The notes beneath the pieces were generated by a model. It saw only the letters and a program-made list of their open reading frames with translations. It had not been told where the DNA came from and ran no database searches. A DNA stretch of 64,000 nt from a bacterium (GTDB lineage: Bacteria; Campylobacterota; Campylobacteria; Campylobacterales; Sulfurimonadaceae), in contig JAHJEG010000049.1 in NCBI GenBank assembly GCA_018825665.1, positions 34,528-98,527 on the forward strand. The letters are read 5' to 3'. The first letter of the stretch is position 1. The number at the start of each line of letters is the position of its first letter. Position numbers and translations under genes: made by a program. Below are positions 46,084 to 55,472 of this stretch, piece by piece.

Positions 46084-46680
46084 GTGGAAACAGACAAGCT
46101 ATCCGATATGGACAAATATCGTATTGAATTATTGAGAGATTCTTACAAGGACGCTGTTGATACGATTCGGGCTGTTGATAAAAAGGTCTCTTTCGTACTG
46201 GCTTTTAAGACATACTTCACCACCGCTTTGGTAACCACCTTTGTGCATCTCATAAATGAGGGGTATCTCCTAAAATCCATCGGTGCTTTTAGTTATATCA
46301 TCGTTGCGTTTATGCTGTGTATTGCAAGTATCCTCTACTCTCTTTGGCAGTTTCAGCCAAAAGTGAACCCGACAGAACCCTTTATCCCCCATGGCTCGGA
46401 TTCCAGATACGGAAACAATACTCTGTTCATCTCTACCAACCTTTCATGGTCCAATAAATGCCCGACGAAAAAACATTTGAATACCCTGGTTATGAATATG
46501 GGGCTGTACACTTCAAATATAGAAAATATGAAAAGACTGATGTACAAAGAGATTACGCAGGTATCTTATATCAGAGACTGGAAGATAAAAAATCTTTCCC
46601 GTGATATCAGGATCATTACTTTTGGTGTTATCTTTTTTATATTGAGCGGACTGCTCGGGGTCTTGTGGAATATCTCATAA
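46084..46680 (+). CDS. Membrane protein resembling Pycsar TM effectors (PycTM/DUF5706 type)
   Basis: The 198-residue protein starts at GTG, fixed by AGGAGG (46073-46078) five bases before it. Topology: a charged helix with AVDKKVSFVLAFKTYFTTAL entering the first span (~35-58), a second span (~70-90), a ~80-residue cytoplasmic loop with LNTLVMNMGLYTSNIENM, and a third span at the C-terminus (IITFGVIFFILSGLLGVL). This two-spans, loop, third-span layout with a conserved helix before span 1 is that of the Pycsar transmembrane effector family. No nucleotide cyclase is adjacent, so it is an orphan by context. The assignment rests on pattern, not a search. Confidence 0.6.
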   Translation: METDKLSDMDKYRIELLRDSYKDAVDTIRAVDKKVSFVLAFKTYFTTALVTTFVHLINEGYLLKSIGAFSYIIVAFMLCIASILYSLWQFQPKVNPTEPFIPHGSDSRYGNNTLFISTNLSWSNKCPTKKHLNTLVMNMGLYTSNIENMKRLMYKEITQVSYIRDWKIKNLSRDIRIITFGVIFFILSGLLGVLWNIS

Positions 46681-46690
46681 GCTTTTAATT

Positions 46691-46717
46691 ATAGACGGAG
46701 CTTGATGCTTCGTCTAT
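46691..46717. terminator. Hairpin between convergent genes
   Basis: ATAGACGGAGC pairs with GCTTCGTCTAT (one G-T pair) around TTGAT, between the PycTM-like gene and the convergent sulfatase gene ending at 46727. Confidence 0.55.
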
Positions 46718-46726
46718 GCAAGACCT

Positions 46727-48748
46727 CTATTTCAGAAGCTCTTCTCTTTTATTGAAATGCGGGATATATTTACTTGTCTCAAAAATACCGTATGTCAGGT
46801 CTCTCATCTTTTTGGTAAGTTCTTTATTCTCTGCAGAGTGGTCTTTTAAAGGGTCATCGCTGTAGATATCATAAAGAGATGCGTTTGTCCCATCAGCTCT
46901 TGTTCTGTAGTAGTATTTTTCACCAATAAGCCCGATAAGAGGATTTGAGGAGTGGGTTATACTAAATGCAAATCTTCTGTCATCATAACTCTCATCAAAC
47001 ATATCTCTGCCCAGAGTCGTCGCAGTATATTTTATGTTGGCAAGCGAAGCTATAGTCGGCAGAGCATCCATTTCTGAGACTACCTTGTCATACACTTTAG
47101 GTTCTTTTATAAGAGGAGAGTAAATAACAAAAGGCACTCTTAGCGCACCCAAATCAAGCTTGCTTCTGCCCTCACCCGGTGTTACATGCTCTCCCGTGCT
47201 TGCAGAGATCCCGTGATCGCCCCAAAATACGAAAATCGTATTTTTGTAGTAATCGCTTTGTCTTGCCAGCTCCATGAAATGTCCTACAGAGTAATCCATA
47301 AATCTAAAAGAGTTGTACTCATCCACTGAGTGAAATCCGTATTTTTGAACCTCAGAATCACTTACGTCCGTTCTGACTTTAAAGCCGTAACTGTTATCAG
47401 GAATAGTATAGGGTCTATGGTTTCCTGAAGTTTGGATGATACTGAAAAACGGCTCTTTCATAGTCTGAAGCGCCGTATTCGCTTCACGGAAAAGATCAAT
47501 ATCCGAGATACCCCAAACATCGGTCCTAGGAGACTCATAGGCATCCTCTTCAAAGAGCTGGAGATTATCCATGGACTGGTTGAGCATCCCTCTGATATTC
47601 CCCCAAGAAGCGCTTCCGCCTATAAAATAAGCTTTTTCATACCCTTTGAAATCCTGTGCTATGGAGTGCTGGTTTACGATAAGAGGATTACGGCTCGAGG
47701 TTCCCGTCAGTTCCACATCAGGTAGTGATGTAACAGTACAGTAGATAGAACGCGCTGTTCCCGTTGCAGGAGTAAAATAGTTTTTAAAATAAATCCCGTT
47801 TTTTGCCAGTTCGTTAAAATGCGGAGAGGGGTCTACAGGATTACCCGACACGCTTGACTTATACGATGCGAAAGATTCCAGAATAACTATGACAACATTG
47901 GGTGTATCACCTACAGGGTGCAAAGGACGCACCTCTCTTTTATAGTTTAGAGTGCTTGCATTCTTATCTTGTACACCTATATAATCGGCTATGAGGGGAT
48001 AATACTCTTTTACTGTTTTTTCATCATAAGACACACGTCCGTTTTTCCACGTATCGAAAAAGTAGTGGATAGGGTTGTATGTCAGCTGCGTTGCAAAGGG
48101 ATGTTTTGAAAAAGCAGCTTCACTCCAACGAAGAGGATACTGCGAAAACTTGCTGTAACCCGCTACCAACAGCACAAGAAATGCTCCAAAACCAAACGCC
48201 ACGCCTCTTAAGAGAGTTAATTCAGGTCTGCTCTGGTGCAGAACCTTTAAAAAAAGCTTGTTTGTCAGATAGATAAAAAGTCCGTTTACAAGAAGTATCC
48301 CTGCAAGTATCCAAAGCACGGGATAACTCTCCCAAACCATCTCAGCAGAGATAGCCGCATTTTCCAAAAATCTCATAGCCGTAAAATCAAGTCTGGTATT
48401 GAGATAGGCATAATGCCCAAAATCAAAGACATAAAACATTACATAAAAAGCAAAAACTGCACTTAAATACGCAAGCCAGCCATAACGCGCCAGGTCATAT
48501 CTAAACGGACTCAGCCATTTGATACCGCCTAAAACGAACATAGGAAGTATCATAAGCACAACCATGCGAAGGTCAAATCTCATACCAAGCCACATAGCCT
48601 TCATAAAATCAGAGAGCACCAAAGGCGAAGAGGGATCGTTGTATACAAGATAAAAAGCAATACGCATAAAGACGAATAAAAATGTAAGTGAAACAATAAA
48701 AATAAGTAAAAATCTTAGTAGTCGTGGTAACTTGAGGAGTATATTCAT
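46727..48748 (-). CDS. LTA-synthase/OpgB-type membrane sulfatase (phosphoglycerol or phosphoethanolamine transferase)
   Basis: Five N-terminal membrane spans (to ~residue 215) precede a periplasmic sulfatase-fold domain. The nucleophile Thr lies in YFTPATGTARSIYC; metal ligands are in VIVILESFASYKSS and VFWGDHGIS. 673 residues. In Gram-negative bacteria such enzymes decorate periplasmic glucans or lipids with phosphoglycerol or phosphoethanolamine; the substrate cannot be read from sequence. Confidence 0.88.
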   Translation of the reverse strand: MNILLKLPRLLRFLLIFIVSLTFLFVFMRIAFYLVYNDPSSPLVLSDFMKAMWLGMRFDLRMVVLMILPMFVLGGIKWLSPFRYDLARYGWLAYLSAVFAFYVMFYVFDFGHYAYLNTRLDFTAMRFLENAAISAEMVWESYPVLWILAGILLVNGLFIYLTNKLFLKVLHQSRPELTLLRGVAFGFGAFLVLLVAGYSKFSQYPLRWSEAAFSKHPFATQLTYNPIHYFFDTWKNGRVSYDEKTVKEYYPLIADYIGVQDKNASTLNYKREVRPLHPVGDTPNVVIVILESFASYKSSVSGNPVDPSPHFNELAKNGIYFKNYFTPATGTARSIYCTVTSLPDVELTGTSSRNPLIVNQHSIAQDFKGYEKAYFIGGSASWGNIRGMLNQSMDNLQLFEEDAYESPRTDVWGISDIDLFREANTALQTMKEPFFSIIQTSGNHRPYTIPDNSYGFKVRTDVSDSEVQKYGFHSVDEYNSFRFMDYSVGHFMELARQSDYYKNTIFVFWGDHGISASTGEHVTPGEGRSKLDLGALRVPFVIYSPLIKEPKVYDKVVSEMDALPTIASLANIKYTATTLGRDMFDESYDDRRFAFSITHSSNPLIGLIGEKYYYRTRADGTNASLYDIYSDDPLKDHSAENKELTKKMRDLTYGIFETSKYIPHFNKREELLK

Positions 48749-48851
48749 AAATTCTCTTTTTGTAAAATAATCCTGAAATTGTACAGTTTTTTAGTTACTC
48801 TTATGTTAATAACTATAAAATACATTCTTATCTTAATCAAAAGTAAAAATA

Positions 48852-49310
48852 ATGCAAAATATTGAACTTCCAGAGGGGATGAACCCCGAGACTTTAGAAC
48901 ATTTGATGAATCCAAAAAACTACGGAAAACTTGAAGAACCAAGCGGAGTGGGTGTAGCGGTGGATGAAAAGACGGGAGAGTATGTTATCTTTTACATACT
49001 TTTAGACGGTGAGATAGTCAAGGGTACCAAATTTGCCACAAACGGCTGTCAGGACACTGTTGTAGTCGGTTCAATGTTTACGGAAATGATCACCGATAAG
49101 GATTTAGAGTTTGCCAAAGGCGCTATAAAAAAGATCAATGAAAAGCTCGGCGGTGCTTCCCCGCAGCAGCAGATATGTGCCGATATGGTACTGAGTTCTT
49201 TTGTAGCATCCCTGATGAACTGCGAGAACCTGCAAAACGGAATAAAAGAAGAGATGCACGTACTCAAGATGAAAGAAAGCTGCGAAACAGAGGAGAATGA
49301 AAATGAATAA
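48852..49310 (+). CDS. NifU/IscU N-terminal-like Fe-S scaffold protein
   Basis: The 152-residue protein has the U-type scaffold pattern: HLMNPKNYGKLEEPSGVG at the N-terminus, then three cysteines in NGCQDTVVVGSMFTEM, QQQICADMVLSSFVASL and MNCENLQ. It stands apart from nifS/iscS in this window and may serve as an alternative scaffold or regulator. It overlaps the ferritin-like gene by 8 bases. Confidence 0.82.
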   Translation: MQNIELPEGMNPETLEHLMNPKNYGKLEEPSGVGVAVDEKTGEYVIFYILLDGEIVKGTKFATNGCQDTVVVGSMFTEMITDKDLEFAKGAIKKINEKLGGASPQQQICADMVLSSFVASLMNCENLQNGIKEEMHVLKMKESCETEENENE

Positions 49311-50112
49311 GGTATATCAGGCAAAACATGAGCTGTGGCTCAGTATTACGTTCGCGTCCTTTGCGATTAATGACGAAGATATCAAGTCCCGTCTTTATGA
49401 GTTTTCTCTTATAGCATTTCGTCATATGAAGTGGCTCGGCTCGGACATCCTGGCTGAGGGGGATAATTATAACTACGACAGAAAGATGGTGCTGTATAAA
49501 AAAGAGAGTGTTTTTGAGGTGGTTGAGGATCTCGCTGAGACGGTCATAGAGATGCAGCCCAAATATCCAAACACCGTTTTGGGAGAAAGGCTCAAAACAG
49601 ATGATACCTATCTCTTGGAATATCTCGCACAAATCTTGAAAGACTCTTCAAAAAATCAGCCGGTCACGGCTTTTGACATGCAAAGAAAGTGGCTTGATAA
49701 AAATCTGGCACAAGAGCAGATAGATGCCTTGACTATGTTTTTGTTTGAAGAATCGTATAAAGAGTATGAGCTCATCCTTGTGTATGCTTTTATGCAGGCC
49801 AGAACAAAAGATGTAACCCAGTTTAATGTTTTTCAAGACCTTATAGACGAATCGCACTTTCATTTGAAGTCATTTGGGAACATGATGGCGAAACTGGGAA
49901 TCCTGGCACTTCCAAGAGAGCTGCATGAGATGACCTACGTCATAAAAGATTTGGAAAAATTCGTGACAGACGGTATAGCTGAAGAAGAAGCTGCCAAAGT
50001 TATGTGTAAAGAACTCAGCGATGCTATAAAAGATGAAGAGTTATCCAAGTTTTTTGACTTTATCAACTATCAGGAAAGCTACCATATAGAGCTGATGAAA
50101 AAACTGCTCTAA
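49303..50112 (+). CDS. Ferritin-like-fold protein (tentative)
   Basis: This 269-residue helical protein has paired E-x2-H-like motifs: LIDESHFHLKSFGNMM and FINYQESYHIELMKKL at the C-terminus, and FSLIAFRHMKW near the N-terminus, as expected for a four-helix diiron bundle. No signal. ATG at 49303 lies six bases after GAGGAGA, which overlaps the end of the Fe-S scaffold gene. Coupling to that gene suggests an iron-handling role. The assignment is by motif only. Confidence 0.6.
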   Translation: MNKVYQAKHELWLSITFASFAINDEDIKSRLYEFSLIAFRHMKWLGSDILAEGDNYNYDRKMVLYKKESVFEVVEDLAETVIEMQPKYPNTVLGERLKTDDTYLLEYLAQILKDSSKNQPVTAFDMQRKWLDKNLAQEQIDALTMFLFEESYKEYELILVYAFMQARTKDVTQFNVFQDLIDESHFHLKSFGNMMAKLGILALPRELHEMTYVIKDLEKFVTDGIAEEEAAKVMCKELSDAIKDEELSKFFDFINYQESYHIELMKKLL

Positions 50113-50115
50113 TCC

Positions 50116-50199
50116 CTATTCGTAGCGCAAAGCATCTATAGGATTCATATTTGCCGCCTTTCTTGCGGGTATGAGTCCAAATGCTATTATCAAAAAAAA
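50116..50199 (-). pseudogene. Remnant of a MacB/FtsX-type ABC permease C-terminus
   Basis: Read on the minus strand, 50116-50199 encodes ..IIAFGLIPARKAANMNPI.. then DALRYE-stop, the nearly invariant C-terminal tail of MacB-like ABC transporter permeases. There is no start or upstream permease sequence; the stop codon of the alpha/beta hydrolase gene (50200-50202) abuts it. It is the leftover end of a deleted permease gene. Confidence 0.75.
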
Positions 50200-50982
50200 C
50201 TATTTCAAGACCTTATATATTTCATGTAACACCTCTTTGTCCCATAAAAGCTCTTTATGCGTCAGGTTCTCCATCTCTTTGTAGAGGGCAAGATTTTTGA
50301 CGTGGCTTTTAAGGTTTCTGGCGTTTTCTATGTAGGTTGTCGTGTCACTTTTACTGACAAGGACATAGGTTCTTGCGTCGAGGTTCTTTACAAATTCCGT
50401 GTTGTCAAACTTATATCTTAAAACCCATGATAAACACACCCCGTACTTTTCTTTTGCCAGGAGCGCTATGGAATCAAAAGGACCTACCAAAAAGACTCCC
50501 AACACATTTGTCTTGCTTGCGACGTAAGATGCCACGCTTGAGCCGATGGAGAAGCCGAGGATATAAAAATCTCCGTAATTCTTTTTGATAAGTTCGGCGA
50601 TTTTCAGACCGTCGTCCATTATATTTTTTTCATTGACCGAACCGCCGCTCTTTCCGTAGGAACGGTAATTAAAGGTGATTATTCTGACATGTGGAAAAGC
50701 AAGAGAGAGTTTTTTAATAAGACCGACACTGTCGTGTGAACGTCCGCCAAAAAAAAGCAGTGTGGAATGGATTGTGGGCAACTTTCTATACAGGTCTTTT
50801 GGTTCATATACCACCCCCTCAAGCTCAACTCCATCATCAGTAATCACGCTCAGCATTTCGAAGTTCTCGTTGAGTTCCTCCTCACGATGGTACGTAGGCG
50901 AAAAAATCATAAAAAACTGCCATTGATACAAGGCTATATATAAGACCAAAAGAGTAAAAAACAAAAAAAACATATATATCAT
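50200..50982 (-). CDS. Membrane-anchored alpha/beta hydrolase
   Basis: An N-terminal span (~residues 3-22) anchors a 240-residue alpha/beta hydrolase: LLFFGGRSHDSVG (oxyanion region), TFNYRSYGKSGGSV, nucleophile elbow ILGFSIGSSVAS, VSKSDTTTYIENARNL for the acidic residue and ENLTHKELLWDKEVLH for the histidine. Substrate unknown. The gene is followed immediately by the permease remnant. Confidence 0.82.
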   Translation of the reverse strand: MIYMFFLFFTLLVLYIALYQWQFFMIFSPTYHREEELNENFEMLSVITDDGVELEGVVYEPKDLYRKLPTIHSTLLFFGGRSHDSVGLIKKLSLAFPHVRIITFNYRSYGKSGGSVNEKNIMDDGLKIAELIKKNYGDFYILGFSIGSSVASYVASKTNVLGVFLVGPFDSIALLAKEKYGVCLSWVLRYKFDNTEFVKNLDARTYVLVSKSDTTTYIENARNLKSHVKNLALYKEMENLTHKELLWDKEVLHEIYKVLK

Positions 50983-51082
50983 AAAAATTACCCGTCAATT
51001 AAAATAAGTATTCCGATTGTTATGAATTATAGCATATTGAATTTAGATATAATTTCACATCCAAACAATCAGGTAACAATAC

Positions 51083-51826
51083 ATGCAGACATTCGGAAAA
51101 TTTTCAAGCAATATCGATATAGAATATTTAACAGAACAGTACATCTATATCAACGAGAGTAACGAGGAAGAGGACAAGATAGATGTAAAACAGCTTGAAG
51201 CCCTCCTCAAAAACAGACGCAAAACTGTAGCGGGAACCATATTTTTATACAACCCCACTATAAGTCCCATCGGATATAATACCAACTCAAAGCTCGCAGA
51301 TCAGGGTTATGAATTTGACGGCAAGTTTTGTGAGTTGAACTTTGATGCAAACTGCAACCTGTTCTCCTCATCAATAAAAGAGGGATACAGAGGCAAACTT
51401 ATAGAGATTAAATATCTGTTTAATCTAAACAGAGCAAACATTGAGCCTACTCCGATACTTGAAGAATTTGAAGCTGACTTGGACAGATACACGAGCAATC
51501 AGCTTACACGATATGACAAACAGCTTAATTATCAGGACTATCTCAACATACGTCTAAACGGAAAATTTGTTTATTTTGGAAGCGGACACAAGCACGACAG
51601 ACATCATAAAGAGATTATAAAATATGCCAGAAACATCTCCGCACAGGCAGCAAAACTTGGAAAAGAGATAGTGTTTACGCATGACAACAATTATGATGCC
51701 GCTGAAAGTGCGGAAGTGGCTTATTTCTTGGCTCCGATTGCTACGGGAAAACAAAAACTCGTACGGGCAAATGCATTTAAAAATGCCTTTAGAACGAACC
51801 CCCCTACTATCCAAAAAATAGGCTAA
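51083..51826 (+). CDS. Hypothetical protein
   Basis: The 247-residue protein has no signal or membrane span. I recognise no domain. Notable stretches are VAGTIFLYNPTISPIGYN (residue ~50) and a His/Asp-rich segment, GSGHKHDRHHKEIIKYA with FTHDNNYDAAESAEVAYF after it, that could bind metal. Its last four bases overlap the convergent oxidoreductase gene. Confidence 0.65.
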   Translation: MQTFGKFSSNIDIEYLTEQYIYINESNEEEDKIDVKQLEALLKNRRKTVAGTIFLYNPTISPIGYNTNSKLADQGYEFDGKFCELNFDANCNLFSSSIKEGYRGKLIEIKYLFNLNRANIEPTPILEEFEADLDRYTSNQLTRYDKQLNYQDYLNIRLNGKFVYFGSGHKHDRHHKEIIKYARNISAQAAKLGKEIVFTHDNNYDAAESAEVAYFLAPIATGKQKLVRANAFKNAFRTNPPTIQKIG

Positions 51827-52941
51827 AGTTTTTTAGCCCACCTCGCAAAAAACCTTGCGGGGCTGAGTCTTTCATTTATTTTTTGACCGCTTACGATATA
51901 TTCTCTTAAAATCTTCGCCAAATACGGTGCAAGAACAAATCCGTAGCCTCCATTCCCGTTTATCATATAAAGATTTGGATAGTAGGTATACGCATCATAA
52001 TCAGGATTTTTGACTTTGAATCTGATATTTCCACATGCCAGAGTCTCTTTTGAAAGAACCAAAGGACCAAGAAGCGGCATATAATCAAAAGAGCCTGATC
52101 TAAGACCTGTATAGTCCCGCAGCACTTCGATATTTTGCAAATCCAGAGTTCTACCCGCTTTTTCCAAAAGCTCCGCTCTGCCCTCGTCTATATCATAAGC
52201 CTGCGCAGCGGTTTGGGGATGATAATGGACATTATGCGTTGCTCCTATTGCCAAGACACCGTCTTTGCTTGGAGAGATAGATACAAACTGATGTATGGAA
52301 CTTGGATTGTCTGTGGTAGTCCTGACATCAATACGGTGCCCCCAAACACCCCGAAGCTGCATATACGGCTCTTTTATAAGCTGTTCGTATGCTCCTGTTG
52401 CGAGCACCACCTCTTTGGCCGCATACGCATCATTTATAATCCACATGCCATCATCATACACCAAGCTTTGGATTTTCTCTTTTACAAATTTTGTGCCGGC
52501 ACACATTGCCCTGCACATCGCTTGAGCATCTACTACACCTGCATCCATAGAGATACTCTCCTGCTTTTTTGCCAACGGGGTCAGTTTGTCCAGAAGTGTA
52601 TCGGAGGGGGTTTTTAATTGTATTGATGTATGCTCTTTATAGTGCTTGAGTATTTTGCCATCTTCTTCGTCTTTGGCGATATGCAAAAGCGGTGTCTTTG
52701 TAAGCAGATGCGAAAAATGTGTATCATAAAAATCCATACTGTACAAAAACGCATCATGTATCAGCTCTTTTAATTCTCCGGATTTTGAAAACTTCGGGGA
52801 GATAAATGCCCCAGCCGCTCCGCTTCCGCCACTTGCTACGCCTTCCATATCAAAGAGTATCACACTTTTTTTGGCATTACTCATTTCATAAGCCACGCTG
52901 CACCCGTTAATACCCGCACCAATAATTGCTAGATCATACAA
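51823..52941 (-). CDS. FAD-dependent oxidoreductase (DAO family, possibly MnmC2-like)
   Basis: DAO-fold flavoprotein, 372 residues: YDLAIIGAGINGCSVAYEM (FAD), VASGGSGAAGAFISPKFSKS, and GNGGYGFVLAPYLAKIL at the C-terminus. The GGSGAAGAFISP stretch and the DYTGLRSGSFDYMPLLGP region resemble the oxidase half of MnmC, which processes cmnm5U34 in tRNA; the methyltransferase half is absent here. TTG start at 52941. Two copies of the CCACATGCC motif fall in the gene. Confidence 0.78.
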   Translation of the reverse strand: MYDLAIIGAGINGCSVAYEMSNAKKSVILFDMEGVASGGSGAAGAFISPKFSKSGELKELIHDAFLYSMDFYDTHFSHLLTKTPLLHIAKDEEDGKILKHYKEHTSIQLKTPSDTLLDKLTPLAKKQESISMDAGVVDAQAMCRAMCAGTKFVKEKIQSLVYDDGMWIINDAYAAKEVVLATGAYEQLIKEPYMQLRGVWGHRIDVRTTTDNPSSIHQFVSISPSKDGVLAIGATHNVHYHPQTAAQAYDIDEGRAELLEKAGRTLDLQNIEVLRDYTGLRSGSFDYMPLLGPLVLSKETLACGNIRFKVKNPDYDAYTYYPNLYMINGNGGYGFVLAPYLAKILREYIVSGQKINERLSPARFFARWAKKL

Positions 52942-53055
52942 ATCAAATATCCACTTTTAAAATATGAAAGATTTTACCTACAAGATGGTTAAAGGGTGCT
53001 GTATATGCACTTAAATAAGATTCTGCTAAAATTCAGGATTTACAAAAGGAAATAG

Positions 53056-53280
53056 ATGAGCGAAGAACACAACAACAATCCGCTTCACGGGATAAAACTA
53101 AAAGATATTTTAGAGAGTTTGGTACAGCACTACGGCTTTAAAGAGCTTGCAAAACGCATAGAGATACGATGCTTTTTGTTTGATCCCACGATAAACTCAA
53201 GTCTGAAATTTTTACGAAAAACACCGTGGGCAAGAAAAAAGGTCGAGGACTTATATCTGCAGATGACAGGAAAGGCTTAA
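53056..53280 (+). CDS. VF530-family DNA-binding protein (DUF2132)
   Basis: The 74-residue protein is almost entirely the family consensus: NPLHGIKLKDILESLVQHYG, IRCFLFDPTINSSLKF and LRKTPWARKKVEDLYL. Family members are small helical proteins with proposed DNA binding. ATG with AAAGGA upstream. Confidence 0.88.
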   Translation: MSEEHNNNPLHGIKLKDILESLVQHYGFKELAKRIEIRCFLFDPTINSSLKFLRKTPWARKKVEDLYLQMTGKA

Positions 53281-53322
53281 AAAACTTCCTATCACTGTAT
53301 CAATATATATCAACCGATAAGA

Positions 53323-55344
53323 CTAAATACTTACCTCTTTGATATCCGCGATTTTTAAGATACTTTTGTAGATAGATGCCACCAAAGACTTTCTGTTATT
53401 TTTTACAGCCTCATCTTCGGCATTGACCATCACATCCTCAAAGAATGTATCAAGCTCGGGTTTTAATCCCAAAAGTGCATCAAGTTCCTCTTCGTAAGAG
53501 CTATATCCACATGCCGAGACTTTTGTGTATTTGGCGTATAAAGCCTCTTCCGCTTTTTCTTCAAAAAGCTTTGTATCTACCTGCATATCTCCTGAGAGAT
53601 CAATATCTTTGGTAATATTCGCAACACGTTTGAAAGTAGAGAATGCCTCACTGAAACCTTCACTGTTTACCATCGTCTCAAGTGCTTCTATTTTTTTGGC
53701 AAGGGCCAGAAGTTCTCTCTCTCCCGAAGCTAAAACTGCTTCGATTATCGAAGGGTTCACCTTGAAATACTGTTTTACACGCTCCAGGAAAAAAGCTTCG
53801 AGTTTTTGCATATCGATTTTTGCATATCCGTCTGAGAGTCTTTTCATCGTCTCAACGATATCAAACTCCAAATTATGCTCTTTTGTAATCCTGATCAATC
53901 CGTTTACCGCACGACGAAGAGCAAAAGGATCTCTTGAACCTGTAGGAATCTGGTTTACGCTAAAAAGAGCCAGGAGTGTATCGAGTTTAATACTCATGGC
54001 AACGATTGCGCTCACTTTTGTAGAGGGAAGATCGCTGTCCTCGCCATCTGGAAGATACTGCTCTTTTATAGCTGTCGCTACCTCTGCGCTCTCCCCCTGC
54101 TCTATTGCGTAGTAGGAGCCCATAAGTCCCTGCAGCTCCGTAAACTCATAAACCATTTCACTTGTCAGGTCAGCTTTTGCAAGGCTGATGGCACGGTTGA
54201 GGGTATCTCTGTCTGCATCTTGTGGAGTGTAGATATCAAAAAGGACATTTGCTATTTTTCTCTCACGTTCTATCTTGTCGGCAACACTTCCAAGCCCTTT
54301 GAAAAATGCAACTTTTTCCAGACCTGCTGTGCTTAACCCGTTTTTGATGTCGTTATCGTAAAAGAAAAGCCCATCAGCCAAACGAGGTCTGAGCACTCTT
54401 TCGTTCCCCTCCACAACCTTGGAAAAATCATCAGTCAAAGCGTTTGAGACAACAACAAACTTATTGATGAGTCTGTCCTCTTTAAAAACAGGGAAATATC
54501 TCTGATGCTCTTTCATGGATGTGATGATAACTTCCGGAGGAAGTCTTAAAAACTCCTCATCAAATGAGCCCAAAAGTGCTGTTGGATGCTCCGTGATGGC
54601 TACGACTTCATCAAGCAGATCCTCATCTATCTCTATCGTTATGCCGTTTGCTTTTTCCAACGATGCGAAACCCGATAAGATATTTTCACGTCTTACTTCC
54701 GGAAAAAGTGTCACGCCGCCATTGGCCAAGACTTCAAAATACTCTTTGACACCGATGATACTCATAGCATCAAAGTTGCTGATACGGTGTACATAAGTCT
54801 CTTTGGACGACTTTTTGCCAAAAAGTTCCATCTCGACAAGAGTATCGCCCAAAAGTACATTGACCCATCTGACCGGTCTAATAAAGCTCTCACTTAAGCT
54901 TCCCCATCGCATAGACTTTCCAAAATCAAGTGACTTGATCCATGTATCAAGTATCTCTGGCAAAAGCTCGGATGAGGCTTTGCCGGTTAAATCTTTTTTA
55001 TAATAGAGTACTTCTTTGCCACCTTTTTCGCAACGTCCTATCTCATCGATGCCCACTCCGCATTTTTTGGCAAAACCTATAGCAGCAGGAGTAGGTTCAC
55101 CCTCTTTAAATGCCACTTGTACGGGCGCGCCAAAGAACTCTTCCCAACTGTCATCTTGCTGTATTTTAAACTCTCTGTGGTAAATAACCAAACGACGAGG
55201 AGTATAGTAAAACTCAAACTCACCTAAAAGCAGATTTTTTTCCAAAATATCAGCATATTTTTTCTCGATATTTTTAAGCTCTTTTAAAAGTGGAACAGCC
55301 GGTAATTCTTCTACACCGATTTCTATTAATAATGGTTTTAACAT
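53323..55344 (-). CDS. glyS: Glycyl-tRNA synthetase beta subunit
   Basis: Beta subunit of the alpha2beta2 glycyl-tRNA synthetase. The N-terminus LLIEIGVEELPA, FGAPVQVAFKEGEPTPAAIGFA, SMRWGSLSESFIRPVRW and GSRDPFALRRAVNGLIRI are family signatures; DALRR-like anticodon-binding sequence follows. 673 residues, full length. glyQ is not adjacent. One motif copy at 53505. Confidence 0.95.
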   Translation of the reverse strand: MLKPLLIEIGVEELPAVPLLKELKNIEKKYADILEKNLLLGEFEFYYTPRRLVIYHREFKIQQDDSWEEFFGAPVQVAFKEGEPTPAAIGFAKKCGVGIDEIGRCEKGGKEVLYYKKDLTGKASSELLPEILDTWIKSLDFGKSMRWGSLSESFIRPVRWVNVLLGDTLVEMELFGKKSSKETYVHRISNFDAMSIIGVKEYFEVLANGGVTLFPEVRRENILSGFASLEKANGITIEIDEDLLDEVVAITEHPTALLGSFDEEFLRLPPEVIITSMKEHQRYFPVFKEDRLINKFVVVSNALTDDFSKVVEGNERVLRPRLADGLFFYDNDIKNGLSTAGLEKVAFFKGLGSVADKIERERKIANVLFDIYTPQDADRDTLNRAISLAKADLTSEMVYEFTELQGLMGSYYAIEQGESAEVATAIKEQYLPDGEDSDLPSTKVSAIVAMSIKLDTLLALFSVNQIPTGSRDPFALRRAVNGLIRITKEHNLEFDIVETMKRLSDGYAKIDMQKLEAFFLERVKQYFKVNPSIIEAVLASGERELLALAKKIEALETMVNSEGFSEAFSTFKRVANITKDIDLSGDMQVDTKLFEEKAEEALYAKYTKVSACGYSSYEEELDALLGLKPELDTFFEDVMVNAEDEAVKNNRKSLVASIYKSILKIADIKEVSI

Positions 55345-55472
55345 GGTTTGTACTCTTTATCTTATTTTATTGATCGCGATTTTATCTATATTTTGGTTAA
55401 ACAGTGCTGTTTTGTTGATGTAAAATATAAAAAATTAGTTAGAATTTCAATAATCAAATATAGGTAAATATT

